From positions 1 to 64,000 of the forward strand of contig CAKTAK010000004.1 of assembly GCA_934527315.1 (NCBI GenBank): DNA of 64,000 nt, read 5' to 3'. Position 1 is the first letter of the stretch. Each line of letters starts with the position of its first letter. Below are positions 8,422-17,144 of this stretch, piece by piece. This DNA comes from HGM13010 sp934527315. Its GTDB lineage: Bacteria > Bacillota > Clostridia > Oscillospirales > Oscillospiraceae. The notes beneath the pieces are model-generated. The model was not told the DNA's origin. It made no database searches and saw only the letters and a list, made by a program, of their open reading frames with translations. A program made the position numbers and the translations under genes.

Positions 8422-10282
8422 AATTTTTCCTCACAGCGTATTGTGCAATGCGGAGATTCCGCAGCGCCTGAGCACCGGTTTCCGACAGCTCCTCAGCCGA
8501 TTTTACCGTTCCGTTTTCCACATAAAACCCGTTGCTGTTGACAATGGGCAGGGTCTGCCGGATTTCCTCCGTCAGCTGCATGTACGCATTGCCCTTCCAG
8601 CCTAACTGCCGAAACAGCTCGTTCATCAGATAATTGGAACTCAAATCCGGGCCCTCGCCCCGGAAATCGTTGCCCAACACCTGCTTTGCCGCCTCGTTGG
8701 CCCACATCACATAGCGGGTGGAATAGTAATTGTAAAATCCTTCCTCGGTTTGCGTATCCAGATTCACTCCCAAATCCGTATACACGCAGCCCGAATCGCC
8801 CAGCCAAGGATTGTGGTCGCCCCAGAACACCACCACCACGGGTGTTTCGTCATACCGCAGGGCATTCAGAAACTCCAGCATTCGGTTGCCCGTATCCCGC
8901 ACGGAGCCCAGATAGTTGTTCATGACGTTGTAATCGTAGTCACTCACATTTTCATAATATCCCGTGGGGTCCAAAGCGCCGCCGCCCCATTCCACAGCAT
9001 CAGTGGTATAGGGTCCGTGTCCTTGATAGGTAATGTTGAAGTCAAACACCGGCTGCCCCTCTGCCGCAGCCTCTTGATACAGCCGCAGCATTTCCGGCAA
9101 AGCCACTTGGTCGTACGCAATTGCACCGCCGGTCAATTCCGCATAGTGGTCATTTAGGAACAAATATTCTTCAAATCCCAACCACGGCATAATATTCCGC
9201 CGATTGTAAAACCATTCGTAGCAGGGGTGGCTGCCGGTGGTCCGATAGCCTTGGTCCCGGAGATACCAAACATAAGAGTTGGTATTTTTCCGAAAATCCC
9301 GGAGCTGATAGTACCCTGTGAGGGCGCAGCGCTCCGAATCAATGGTGCCCCCGGCAAAAATATTGGTAACCAGATTGCCGGTATAGCTTTCCGCCTCAAT
9401 CTGATGATACGCAGCGTACACATCGCTGCTGATGCCCTTGATGCCCAGATTGGTGAAATCGTTGAACGCCTCCAACTGGAATCCGATGATGTTCACTTTC
9501 TTGTCCGCCGGAATTTCTTCATCGGTATACTGACTGAGCAGCTCCTCCGCCGCTTTGTGGGAATATCCCTCCGGGGGCGTATCCACCGCCGCGGAAATGC
9601 TGTGGAGAAACGGGTACACAAATCCCCGGGAAATCATGCTCTGGGTGGCGGACCACTGAACAATATGCTCGTCATTCCGGGCCTTCTGCTCATAAATGGT
9701 ATTGTTGCTGTAAACACAGCTCCAAAGGGGCCAAATGCTCAAAAGCACCGCCGCCGCACCGGCCAAACGCACCGGACGTCCCGGTTTTCCGCGCACCAGA
9801 AGTCGGAGAAACACCGTTCCCAAAACCACACATGCCAGCAGAAACCACAGACGCTTGTCCATGCTCAAATCATAATTTCCTGCCACGCCCATGGCCGTTG
9901 TAATACTGGAAAAATCCGCAGCCACAAAGGGGTCGTCCCGAAACAGGAGCTTGAAATAGCTGCCGATACTGGCCGACAGCACCAAAACCGCCGTCAGCAG
10001 AAAGCCGACCCACGGCCGTCCGGTGAGAAACCAGAAGAAAAATACCAGCAACACGCAGGGCAGGATATTCAGAAATGCAATCAGCGGGTGGTTAAAATAT
10101 CCAAGGAATACGTCCCAGCTGTAATTGCCGTATGCCAGCGTTAAGCTCACCAGTCCGATGCCGATGCCGGCACACAGCAAAATCACCACATTCCAAAGCC
10201 AATACAAAACCGGGTTCCGGGAGGAAAGGTTCTTCCCGGAATCCGTCTGTACCGCCGTTTGTTCTTCAAAGAGTTTATTCAA
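8402..10282 (-). CDS. LtaS-like membrane sulfatase-superfamily protein
   Basis: The protein has 626 residues. About five membrane helices occupy residues 25-215, followed by an extracellular sulfatase/phosphatase-fold domain. The likely nucleophile Thr lies in GGTIDSER, and metal ligands include Asp-His of WGDHNPWLG. Proteins of this form transfer phosphoglycerol from phosphatidylglycerol to build lipoteichoic acid or to decorate glycolipids or glycans. The exact acceptor is unclear, as the sequence is divergent from canonical LtaS. The start is a TTG at 10282 with GAGG nine bases before it. It lies 36 bp after glyQS on the same strand, so read-through from that gene is likely. Confidence 0.75.
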   Translation of the reverse strand: MNKLFEEQTAVQTDSGKNLSSRNPVLYWLWNVVILLCAGIGIGLVSLTLAYGNYSWDVFLGYFNHPLIAFLNILPCVLLVFFFWFLTGRPWVGFLLTAVLVLSASIGSYFKLLFRDDPFVAADFSSITTAMGVAGNYDLSMDKRLWFLLACVVLGTVFLRLLVRGKPGRPVRLAGAAAVLLSIWPLWSCVYSNNTIYEQKARNDEHIVQWSATQSMISRGFVYPFLHSISAAVDTPPEGYSHKAAEELLSQYTDEEIPADKKVNIIGFQLEAFNDFTNLGIKGISSDVYAAYHQIEAESYTGNLVTNIFAGGTIDSERCALTGYYQLRDFRKNTNSYVWYLRDQGYRTTGSHPCYEWFYNRRNIMPWLGFEEYLFLNDHYAELTGGAIAYDQVALPEMLRLYQEAAAEGQPVFDFNITYQGHGPYTTDAVEWGGGALDPTGYYENVSDYDYNVMNNYLGSVRDTGNRMLEFLNALRYDETPVVVVFWGDHNPWLGDSGCVYTDLGVNLDTQTEEGFYNYYSTRYVMWANEAAKQVLGNDFRGEGPDLSSNYLMNELFRQLGWKGNAYMQLTEEIRQTLPIVNSNGFYVENGTVKSAEELSETGAQALRNLRIAQYAVRKNFDHETE

Positions 10283-10318
10283 AAGGGGTTGCCTCGCTAA
10301 GGATAAAATAAGTAAAAA

Positions 10319-11740
10319 TCAGAAATCGATTTTCTCGTTGATGAAGTTGACCAGCTGGTCGATGGGCACACGCACCTGCTCCATGGTATCCCGGTCGCGA
10401 ATGGTCACGCAGTTGTCTGCCTCGATGCCCTTTTCGGGATCGCCCACGGTGTCAAAGTCCACGGTGATGCACAGAGGGGTGCCGATTTCGTCCTGACGGC
10501 GATAGCGCTTGCCGATGGAGCCTGCCTCGTCATAGTCCACCATGAAGTACTTGCTCAGCTGATTGCGAATCTCCATTGCCTTGCCGCCCAGCTTTTTGCT
10601 CAGAGGCAGCACGGCAGCCTTGAAGGGTGCCAGAGCCGGGTGCAGATGCAGCACGGTGCGCACGTCTTCCTTGCCGTTGGAATCGGTCAGATGCTCCTCG
10701 TCATAAGCCTCGCACAGGAAGGCCAGCGCCACGCGGTCGCAGCCCAGAGAAGGCTCGATGACGTAGGGAATGTAATGCTCGTTCTTCTCCTGATCGTAAT
10801 AGGTCAGATCCTTGCCGGAGGCCTCCTGATGACGGCCCAGATCGTAATCGGTACGGTCTGCAATGCCCCACAACTCACCCCAGTCGGTGAACGGGAATGC
10901 ATATTCAATATCGGTGGTTGCGCGGGAGTAGAATGCCAGCTCTGCGGGCTCATGGTCGCGCAGACGCAGGTTCTCTGCCTTGATGCCCAGATTCAGCAGC
11001 CAGTTAAAGCAGAAGTCTTTCCAGTATGCAAACCACTCCAAATCGGTGCCCGGCTGGCAGAAGAATTCGCATTCCATCTGCTCGAACTCACGGGTACGGA
11101 AGGTGAAGTTGCCCGGGGTAATCTCATTCCGGAATGCCTTGCCCACCTGGCACACGCCGAAGGGCAGCTTTTTCCGGGTAGTGCGCTGGATATTTGCAAA
11201 GTTCACGAAAATACCCTGTGCGGTTTCCGGACGGAGATACACGTCGGAGGAAGAGTCCTCGGTGACGCCCATCTTGGTCTTGAACATCAGATTGAATTTC
11301 CGAATGGGCGTAAAGTCATGCTTGCCGCAAACGGGGCAGACAACGTCCTCATGCTCGGCAATGAATGCGTCCATCTCGTCAAAGTTCATGGCGTCCACAT
11401 TCACTTCCGGGTGCTCCTGACCAATCAGCTTATCGGCGCGGTGACGAGCCTTGCATGCCTTGCAGTCCAGCAGAGGGTCGGAAAAGCTGGAAACGTGGCC
11501 GGTGGTGACCCAAGTCTGGGGGTTCATGATGATTGCTGCGTCCAGACCCACGTTGTAGGGGGATTCCTGCACGAACTTCTTCATCCATGCCTTTTTCACA
11601 TTGTTTTTGAATTCAACGCCCAGAGGACCGTAATCCCAGCTGTTTGCCAATCCGCCGTAAATCTCGCTGCCGGCATAAATAAAGCCGCGGTTCTTGCAGA
11701 GGTTCACGATCATGTCCAGGGTTTTCTCAGAATTTTTCAT
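10319..11740 (-). CDS. glyQS: Glycyl-tRNA synthetase, dimeric class II type
   Basis: The 473 residues charge tRNA-Gly. The N-terminal block RGFIYAGSEIYGGLANSWDY and the paired Cys motifs CKACKARH and CPVCGKHD mark the single-chain eukaryote/Firmicute-type enzyme rather than the alpha2beta2 form. Class II motif 2 appears as FRNEITPGNFTFRTREFEQ. ATG 11740 follows GGAGGAAATTT; an upstream in-frame ATG at 11788 would add 16 residues that are not family-like. No T-box is visible in the short upstream region. A small hairpin (11757-11775) sits just before the ribosome site. The cognate tRNA-Gly lies at 37.6 kb. Confidence 0.93.
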   Translation of the reverse strand: MKNSEKTLDMIVNLCKNRGFIYAGSEIYGGLANSWDYGPLGVEFKNNVKKAWMKKFVQESPYNVGLDAAIIMNPQTWVTTGHVSSFSDPLLDCKACKARHRADKLIGQEHPEVNVDAMNFDEMDAFIAEHEDVVCPVCGKHDFTPIRKFNLMFKTKMGVTEDSSSDVYLRPETAQGIFVNFANIQRTTRKKLPFGVCQVGKAFRNEITPGNFTFRTREFEQMECEFFCQPGTDLEWFAYWKDFCFNWLLNLGIKAENLRLRDHEPAELAFYSRATTDIEYAFPFTDWGELWGIADRTDYDLGRHQEASGKDLTYYDQEKNEHYIPYVIEPSLGCDRVALAFLCEAYDEEHLTDSNGKEDVRTVLHLHPALAPFKAAVLPLSKKLGGKAMEIRNQLSKYFMVDYDEAGSIGKRYRRQDEIGTPLCITVDFDTVGDPEKGIEADNCVTIRDRDTMEQVRVPIDQLVNFINEKIDF

Positions 11741-11961
11741 AAATTTCCTCCAAACTCCGCCGATGGCTTCGGCGGGTTCATTTAGCAATATGCCACTGCA
11801 TAAAATACCACATTTTTCACCTTATTACAATAATAATTGCCCGTTAAATCCCAAATTAGCATCAATTTCCAAACTGTTCATAACTTCCCCGTAGCCAGAC
11901 GGGAATTTTTATGATACAATACAGCTACCCAAATCCAAAATACTTGAGGAGGATTCACGCA

Positions 11962-12360
11962 ATGGAAATCCCTGTTGGAGCAAAAGGCCGCGTTGACGGC
12001 ATCGTAACGGATCAGCTGACCGCAGCCGCCGTCGGTTCCGGCTCCGTGGAAGTTTTTGCCACCCCCTATATGGTCGCAGCAATGGAAAACGCTGCCTGCG
12101 AAGCCATTCGCCCTTACTACGGCGAAGGCGAAAACAGCGTCGGCACCAAGCTGGAAATCACCCATGACGCCGCCACCCCGGTGGGTATGAAATACTGGGC
12201 AGAGGCTGAAGTAACCGAGGTCGACCGCCGCCGTATCGTTCTGAAAGTGACCGCTTATGACGAAACCGGCATCATCGGCTCCGGCACCCACGAACGTTTC
12301 ATCATTCAGATGGAGAAGTTCCTGGCAAAGGCAGAGGCCAAAAAAGCACTGGTAAAATAA
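11962..12360 (+). CDS. FlK-like hotdog-fold thioesterase
   Basis: The 132-residue protein resembles the thioesterase family that includes fluoroacetyl-CoA thioesterase FlK. Conserved stretches are VEVFATPYMVAAMENAA, PYYGEGENSVGTKLEI and GIIGSGTHERFII. Relatives cleave small acyl-CoA esters; the natural substrate here is unknown. ATG 11962 follows GAGGAGG. A TACAAT-type -10 at 11915-11920 lies upstream, without a clear -35. The gene is monocistronic with a terminator at 12373, divergent from glyQS. The 220-bp divergent spacer otherwise shows nothing recognisable. Confidence 0.8.
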   Translation: MEIPVGAKGRVDGIVTDQLTAAAVGSGSVEVFATPYMVAAMENAACEAIRPYYGEGENSVGTKLEITHDAATPVGMKYWAEAEVTEVDRRRIVLKVTAYDETGIIGSGTHERFIIQMEKFLAKAEAKKALVK

Positions 12361-12372
12361 TCCGAAATGGGG

Positions 12373-12398
12373 AAAAAGCGGGCAATGCCCGCTTTTTC
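12373..12398 (+). terminator. Terminator after thioesterase gene
   Basis: The short stem AAAAAGCGGGC / GCCCGCTTTTT with an AAT loop is followed by T residues. Confidence 0.85.
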
Positions 12399-12469
12399 TG
12401 CTATTGCGGAATCGAACATATCAACATAAAAAGAATCCCATTCTGCCTTTCGGCAGGTAAGGAGGCAAC

Positions 12470-14401
12470 ATGAACGAATTTTTGAAAGACAAAAAACGTC
12501 TGCTGATGGCAGGCGGCGCGGTGTTACTGGTGGTGATTGCCGTCATTCTGGTGTTCTCTCTCCGGTCTCACAACCGCACGGTGCAGTATCAGAATTACCG
12601 CACCTCCGCAGAAACCTGCGTGGAAAACGGCGATTACGACAAGGCCGTGCGTTATCTGGAGCGCGCTTATGACGTAAAGGACACAGACGAGTGCGCCATT
12701 GCTCTGGCCAATGCCTACGTGCTGGCCGGACAAACGGACAAAGCCGAGGAGCTGCTGTGGGCGCAGATGGAGCGCAAGGGCAGCGATACCGCCAAACTGA
12801 AACAGGCTTTGGCGTCTTTGGGCGTGGAGGACGAAATTCCCACCAAGGGCGTGGAAATCGCCGGAAAGCTCTATGACGAAACCGCCTCTTCTCTGGTCAT
12901 TACCGACACCAAGCTGTCCAAAGACGATTTGGACCAGCTGGAAAATTTCGAATCCCTCACCGCACTGACGCTGAAAAACTGCGGCATTGACGATTTGGCA
13001 TTTCTGAAGCATTGCGGCAGTCTGACCAGTCTGACCCTTTCCGACAACGGTATCGAAGACCTGAGCAGCCTGAAACATCTTACCGATTTGCGGACGCTGT
13101 ATCTGGACAACAACCCCATTGAGGATTTCAGCCCGCTGTACAAGCTGAAACACCTGACCACTCTGAGCATCAAGAAAATCGAGCTGACCCAGACCCAGTA
13201 TGACGAGCTGTCCAAAAAGCTGGAGGACTGCAAGATTTTCAGCGATGACACCGTAGCGGAGGAATTGGAGCTGGGCGGCGTGAAATTCGATACCGATGTT
13301 ACGGAACTGGACCTGACCAACAAGCACATTCGGGATATTTCCGTACTGGCAAAATGCACGCAGCTGCAATCTCTGAATCTGAAAGGCAATGAGGTTTCCG
13401 ATTTGAGTCCTCTGGAGCATCTGAATAACCTCACTTGGCTGTGCCTGTGGGACAACGAAGTTTCCGATTTGAGCCCGCTGAGCAGTCTGACGCAGCTGAC
13501 CTATCTGGATTTGGAAGACAACAAATTTTCCAGTATTCGGGAACTGTCCTCTCTGAACAGTCTGACGGAACTGTCCATTGACGACAACAACCTGACCAGT
13601 TTCTCCACGCTGTCCAGTTTCGGCAATCTCCGCAAGCTGAGCGTCCGGAATACCGGTCTGACCGACAACGATCTGAATCAGCTGAAACTGTCCACCCTCA
13701 CCGATTTGGACATCAGCAACAACAGTGCTCTCACCGGCGCCGGTGTAAAAAAACTGAAGGATTCCATGCACAAGTGCAATATCATCCACGATGATTTGAC
13801 CATCAACGTCACCCTGGGCAACAAAACCTTCTCCGCCGACGCGCAGATTGTGGATGCCTCCAACAGCAATGTGACGGATTTGAGCAATCTGGACCAGTTC
13901 ACGGCAGTCACCTCTCTGATGCTGAACAACAACAGCATTTCCGACTTCTCTCCCCTGAGCAATCAGACCAATCTGAATGTTCTGGAGCTGCAGAGCACCG
14001 GTCTGTCCGATTTGACGTTCTTAGCCGGTCACAAAAAGCTGACCAATCTGAATCTGGCCAACAACAATCTGAAGGACGTCTATTCTCTGTCCAGCTGCAC
14101 CGGTCTGACGGAGCTGCTGCTGAACAACAACACGGCGCTGAAAGATGTTGCACCTTTGGCTTACTGCAGCAAGCTGCGGGACCTGTATCTGGACAACACC
14201 GGCGTCACCGATGTGTCCGCGCTGAGCAAGCTGACCAAGTTGGAAAACCTCTATTTGGACAACTGCAAACTGGCAGACCCCACGCACCTGCATAGCCTGA
14301 CCAGCCTGAAAACCCTGTCCATCATCGGCTGCGGTTTCACCGATGAGCAGGTGGCGGAAATCAAAGCCGCCCTGCCCAACTGTGCGGTGTATGCGGGATA
14401 A
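12470..14401 (+). CDS. Membrane-anchored TPR and leucine-rich-repeat protein
   Basis: The 643-residue protein begins with a short cytosolic stretch and one membrane helix at about 13-30. A TPR-like helical part follows (about 42-110). The rest is leucine-rich repeats of about 22 residues (LTxLxLxxNxIxDLSPL type, as in internalins and SDS22), in three blocks separated by two spacers near 235-265 and 435-455. It probably displays the repeats outside the cell for protein binding; no catalytic domain is seen. The start has TAAGGAGG upstream, preceded by a small CTGCC/GGCAG hairpin. No neighbour shares its direction closely, so the partner is unknown. Confidence 0.8.
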   Translation: MNEFLKDKKRLLMAGGAVLLVVIAVILVFSLRSHNRTVQYQNYRTSAETCVENGDYDKAVRYLERAYDVKDTDECAIALANAYVLAGQTDKAEELLWAQMERKGSDTAKLKQALASLGVEDEIPTKGVEIAGKLYDETASSLVITDTKLSKDDLDQLENFESLTALTLKNCGIDDLAFLKHCGSLTSLTLSDNGIEDLSSLKHLTDLRTLYLDNNPIEDFSPLYKLKHLTTLSIKKIELTQTQYDELSKKLEDCKIFSDDTVAEELELGGVKFDTDVTELDLTNKHIRDISVLAKCTQLQSLNLKGNEVSDLSPLEHLNNLTWLCLWDNEVSDLSPLSSLTQLTYLDLEDNKFSSIRELSSLNSLTELSIDDNNLTSFSTLSSFGNLRKLSVRNTGLTDNDLNQLKLSTLTDLDISNNSALTGAGVKKLKDSMHKCNIIHDDLTINVTLGNKTFSADAQIVDASNSNVTDLSNLDQFTAVTSLMLNNNSISDFSPLSNQTNLNVLELQSTGLSDLTFLAGHKKLTNLNLANNNLKDVYSLSSCTGLTELLLNNNTALKDVAPLAYCSKLRDLYLDNTGVTDVSALSKLTKLENLYLDNCKLADPTHLHSLTSLKTLSIIGCGFTDEQVAEIKAALPNCAVYAG

Positions 14402-14486
14402 ATCGGCTGTCTCAAAGGTCCCAAACATGTGATTCAGAATTTTTTGGATAAAATTCATAAATAACACTTCCATTTTCAAAATATCG

Positions 14487-14495
14487 TGTTATAAT
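14487..14495 (+). promoter_or_regulatory. Extended -10 promoter of hpf
   Basis: TGT-TATAAT (14487-14495) is an extended -10 element. The -35 region (near 14468) is weak. It lies 45 bp before the hpf start. Confidence 0.6.
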
Positions 14496-14539
14496 ATAGA
14501 CAAGGATTTTTCCTTAGTCAACAAAAGGAGCTGATCATT

Positions 14540-15073
14540 ATGAAGTTTACGTTCACAGAGAAAAGAATCGACGCTACCCCCGCCATGAAGGAATATGCCG
14601 AGAAGAAGATTTCCAAAATCGACAAGTACTTCAAAACGGAAAGCGAAGCTTTTGTGACGTTCAGCACCGAGCGCGGTCGGTACATCGCTGAAGTGACGAT
14701 TAAGAACAACGGTATGTTCTATCGCGTCAAAGAAACCACCGGCGATATGTGCGCTTCCATTGATTCGGCTGTGGCCACCATCGAGCGGCAGATCCGCAAG
14801 AACAAAACCCGTCTGGAAAAACGTCTGCGGACCGACGCTTTCGAGCGTGTTGTGGTTCCCATGGTCGATGACGAGCCGGAAGAGGAATTCAAAGTTGTCA
14901 GGAACAAACGTTTCAGCATCCAGCCCATGGGTGTGCAGGAAGCAATTTTGCAGATGAATCTGTTGGAGCATGAATTCTTCGCATTCCGCAATGCCGACGA
15001 AGGCGATGCATTTGCAGTGGTCTACAAACGGAATGACGGCGGATACGGCCTCATTCTGGACTCAAAAGACTAA
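14540..15073 (+). CDS. hpf: Long-form ribosome hibernation promoting factor
   Basis: HPF inactivates ribosomes in stationary phase by dimerising them into 100S particles. The 177 residues include the N-terminal S30AE domain (MKFTFTEKRIDATPAMKEYAEKK region, to about 100), a linker, and the C-terminal dimerisation domain (about 120-177, with FSIQPMGVQEAILQMNLLEH-type sequence). That two-domain length marks the long form of Firmicutes. The gene is monocistronic, with an extended -10 promoter upstream and a strong terminator downstream. Confidence 0.93.
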   Translation: MKFTFTEKRIDATPAMKEYAEKKISKIDKYFKTESEAFVTFSTERGRYIAEVTIKNNGMFYRVKETTGDMCASIDSAVATIERQIRKNKTRLEKRLRTDAFERVVVPMVDDEPEEEFKVVRNKRFSIQPMGVQEAILQMNLLEHEFFAFRNADEGDAFAVVYKRNDGGYGLILDSKD

Positions 15074-15085
15074 TATGATAGTTCC

Positions 15086-15116
15086 GCCGGGTACTCCAAC
15101 GAGTACCCGGCTTTTT
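15086..15116 (+). terminator. Terminator after hpf
   Basis: The stem GCCGGGTACTC / GAGTACCCGGC with loop CAAC is followed by five T residues. Confidence 0.9.
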
Positions 15117-15119
15117 CTG

Positions 15120-15148
15120 TTGTCAGCCGGGCGATTTCATGGTACAAT
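15120..15148 (+). promoter_or_regulatory. Promoter of prmA
   Basis: TTGTCA (15120-15125), 17 nt, TACAAT (15143-15148), with a TGG extension before the -10. It begins inside the T-run that ends the hpf terminator. Confidence 0.75.
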
Positions 15149-15185
15149 GTCTGCACAGAACCGAATAAAAATGGAGGAATCATTG

Positions 15186-16103
15186 ATGCGCTGGATTGAA
15201 GTAACCGTCAACTGCACCGGTGACCCGGATTTGATGTGCGCCGACCTGGCTGAGCTGGGCGTGGGCGGCATGATTGTGGAAGACGAGCAGGATTTTGAAA
15301 ATTTCTTGGAAAATAACCACGCCTACTGGGATTATGTGGACGAGGAACTGGAAAATAAATTCAAGGGTGTTTCCCGGGTGAAATTTTATCTGTCCGATGA
15401 TGAAGAGGGCAAAGCCCTGCTGAACACCGTGGCAAACTTCCTGGGCAAAATGCCGGAGACCGCCTTTGTGCAGGACAGCGACTGGGAAAACAACTGGAAA
15501 GAGTTTTACAAACCCATTGAAGTGGGCGAAAAGCTGGTGGTTGTGCCGGAGTGGGAGCCCGTCCCGGAAGACGGCCGGATTCCGCTGAAACTGGACCCGG
15601 GCTTGATTTTCGGCACCGGCAGCCATGCCACCACAAAAATGTGTCTGGCTGCGCTGGAATCCGTGGCAGGTCCCGGAAAAACCGTTCTGGACTTGGGCTG
15701 CGGCTCCGGAATTCTGGGCATCGGCGCGCTGCTGCTGGGCTGCGACCGCTGCGCCGGCTGCGATATTGACCCGAAAGCACCGGAAGTTGCCCTGTCGAAT
15801 GCCGGTTTGAACGGCATTACCGCCGAAAAATTCGACATTCGCGCCGGAGACGTACTCTCCGATGCAGGGATGCGGAAAGCTCTGGGCAGCAATTATGACA
15901 TTGTGACCGCAAACATTGTCTCCGACGTCATCATTCCCCTGTCCGGTTTCGTCAAGGAATTTTTGAAACCCGGCGGAACGTTCATCACTTCCGGCATTAT
16001 CGAGGGTCGTCAGGACGAGGTGCGTCAAGCCATTGAGGACAATGGTTTCACCATTCTGGAGCATCACAACGAGGACGATTGGCATTGCTTTGTCGCCCGG
16101 TAA
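15186..16103 (+). CDS. prmA: Ribosomal protein L11 methyltransferase
   Basis: PrmA trimethylates L11 with S-adenosylmethionine. The 305 residues have an N-terminal substrate-recognition part (WIEVTVNC start, motif ENNWKEFYKP near 100) and a class I methyltransferase domain. The domain has LDPGLIFGTGSHATT near 137-151, the SAM loop VLDLGCGSGILG and TANIVSDVI of the NxPY-like position. ATG 15186 has GGAGGAATCATTG before it. The gene is solitary here, not next to dnaJ or rsmE. Confidence 0.92.
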   Translation: MRWIEVTVNCTGDPDLMCADLAELGVGGMIVEDEQDFENFLENNHAYWDYVDEELENKFKGVSRVKFYLSDDEEGKALLNTVANFLGKMPETAFVQDSDWENNWKEFYKPIEVGEKLVVVPEWEPVPEDGRIPLKLDPGLIFGTGSHATTKMCLAALESVAGPGKTVLDLGCGSGILGIGALLLGCDRCAGCDIDPKAPEVALSNAGLNGITAEKFDIRAGDVLSDAGMRKALGSNYDIVTANIVSDVIIPLSGFVKEFLKPGGTFITSGIIEGRQDEVRQAIEDNGFTILEHHNEDDWHCFVAR

Positions 16104-16119
16104 GTGAAATTGTATAAAA

Positions 16120-16156
16120 AACAGAACCTGTCACTTCACAATGACAGGTTCTATTT
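16120..16156. terminator. Bidirectional terminator after prmA
   Basis: The stem AGAACCTGTCA / TGACAGGTTCT has an 8-nt loop. An A-run lies on one side and a T-run on the other, between convergent genes. Confidence 0.88.
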
Positions 16157-16381
16157 TTATTTCATTCGTTTTTTCAGAAGTGCCATAACAATCAGAATTC
16201 CGGCAACCACCACAACGGTGAGTACACCGTTCATCAGAATGCCGTAATACCACGGCGCTGATTGCATGGCATACAGTTCCGGGTAAGTCTTGTACTCTTT
16301 GAATTCATAGCAGCTGTTGCCGATAAAAACACCCACAAAACACCAAATGGCCGTTTTCAGAATCCGATAGACCTTTTCCAT
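16157..16381 (-). CDS. Two-helix small membrane protein, unknown
   Basis: The 74 residues have two hydrophobic helices (about 10-24 and 45-68), a charged stretch between them and a KKRMK tail. GGAGG stands 8 nt before ATG 16381. It is 19 bp downstream of gatD on the same strand and ends at the shared terminator, so it is probably the last gene of the murT-gatD operon. No family was recognised. Confidence 0.6.
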   Translation of the reverse strand: MEKVYRILKTAIWCFVGVFIGNSCYEFKEYKTYPELYAMQSAPWYYGILMNGVLTVVVVAGILIVMALLKKRMK

Positions 16382-16400
16382 GGCAGCACCTCCACTTCTT

Positions 16401-17132
16401 TTATATGCCCAGCCGTTTCACCATATAATCGTGCGCCGCCTGCTCCACGGTGTCGTCCAATGCCGGGAGCACGAACTCCGGATTTTTCCGATGAATGGCC
16501 GTGGTCAGAATGACGTCGGCAAATTCCGGGTTTTTGGGCAGCACCGGACCGTGGCTGTACGTGCCGAATACGTTCAGATACCGCACGCCCTCGCCCTTGT
16601 CTTCTCCGTTGTTGCCGGAGCCGGTGAGCACCTGCCCCAAGGGAGAAACGCCTGCGCCCAGCCATGTTTTGCCGCTGTGGTTTTCAAATCCAACCACCAC
16701 GCTGCCGCCGGATTCCGGACCGCAGCGGAAAGCGAAATTGCCAATCATACGTTCTTTTTCGCCCACGGTGGCATAATCAATGGCGCCGATAAAATCGCAG
16801 GTTACGCCGTCCCAAGTGGTATAGCTGCGGCCCAGCATCTGATACCCGCCGCAGATGGTCAGAAAGGTTTTTCCGTCGGCAATGGCGCTTTTGATTTCCG
16901 CCGCTTTGCCCCGATTCAGGTCGCTCAGCAGCACTTCCTGCTCAAAATCCTGCCCGCCGCCGATGAAAAACAAATCATAATCGGCAAAATTCACCGTTTC
17001 CCCAATGGGCACCCGGGTCACTTGGGAGTCAATGCCCCGCCAAGTCAAGCGCTGCTGCAGGCAGCGGATATTGCCGTTGTCGCCGTACAGATTCAGCACG
17101 TCCGGATACAGATGACAAATTTTCAGTTCCAT
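16401..17132 (-). CDS. gatD: Lipid II isoglutaminyl synthase, glutaminase subunit
   Basis: GatD supplies ammonia from glutamine to MurT, which amidates the D-glutamate of lipid II. The 243 residues form a class I glutamine amidotransferase of CobB/CobQ type. The nucleophile Cys is C94 in ICGGYQMLG and the catalytic His is H194 in GTYSHGPVLPKNPE. Both are intact. It follows murT by 12 bp on the same strand, the usual order. Confidence 0.92.
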   Translation of the reverse strand: MELKICHLYPDVLNLYGDNGNIRCLQQRLTWRGIDSQVTRVPIGETVNFADYDLFFIGGGQDFEQEVLLSDLNRGKAAEIKSAIADGKTFLTICGGYQMLGRSYTTWDGVTCDFIGAIDYATVGEKERMIGNFAFRCGPESGGSVVVGFENHSGKTWLGAGVSPLGQVLTGSGNNGEDKGEGVRYLNVFGTYSHGPVLPKNPEFADVILTTAIHRKNPEFVLPALDDTVEQAAHDYMVKRLGI

Positions 17133-17144
17133 GGCTCTGCCTCC

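Noticed and set aside
11741..11961. T-box riboswitch upstream of glyQS
   Set aside because: The spacer is short and lacks the conserved T-box bulge sequence and an antiterminator; only a small hairpin is visible.
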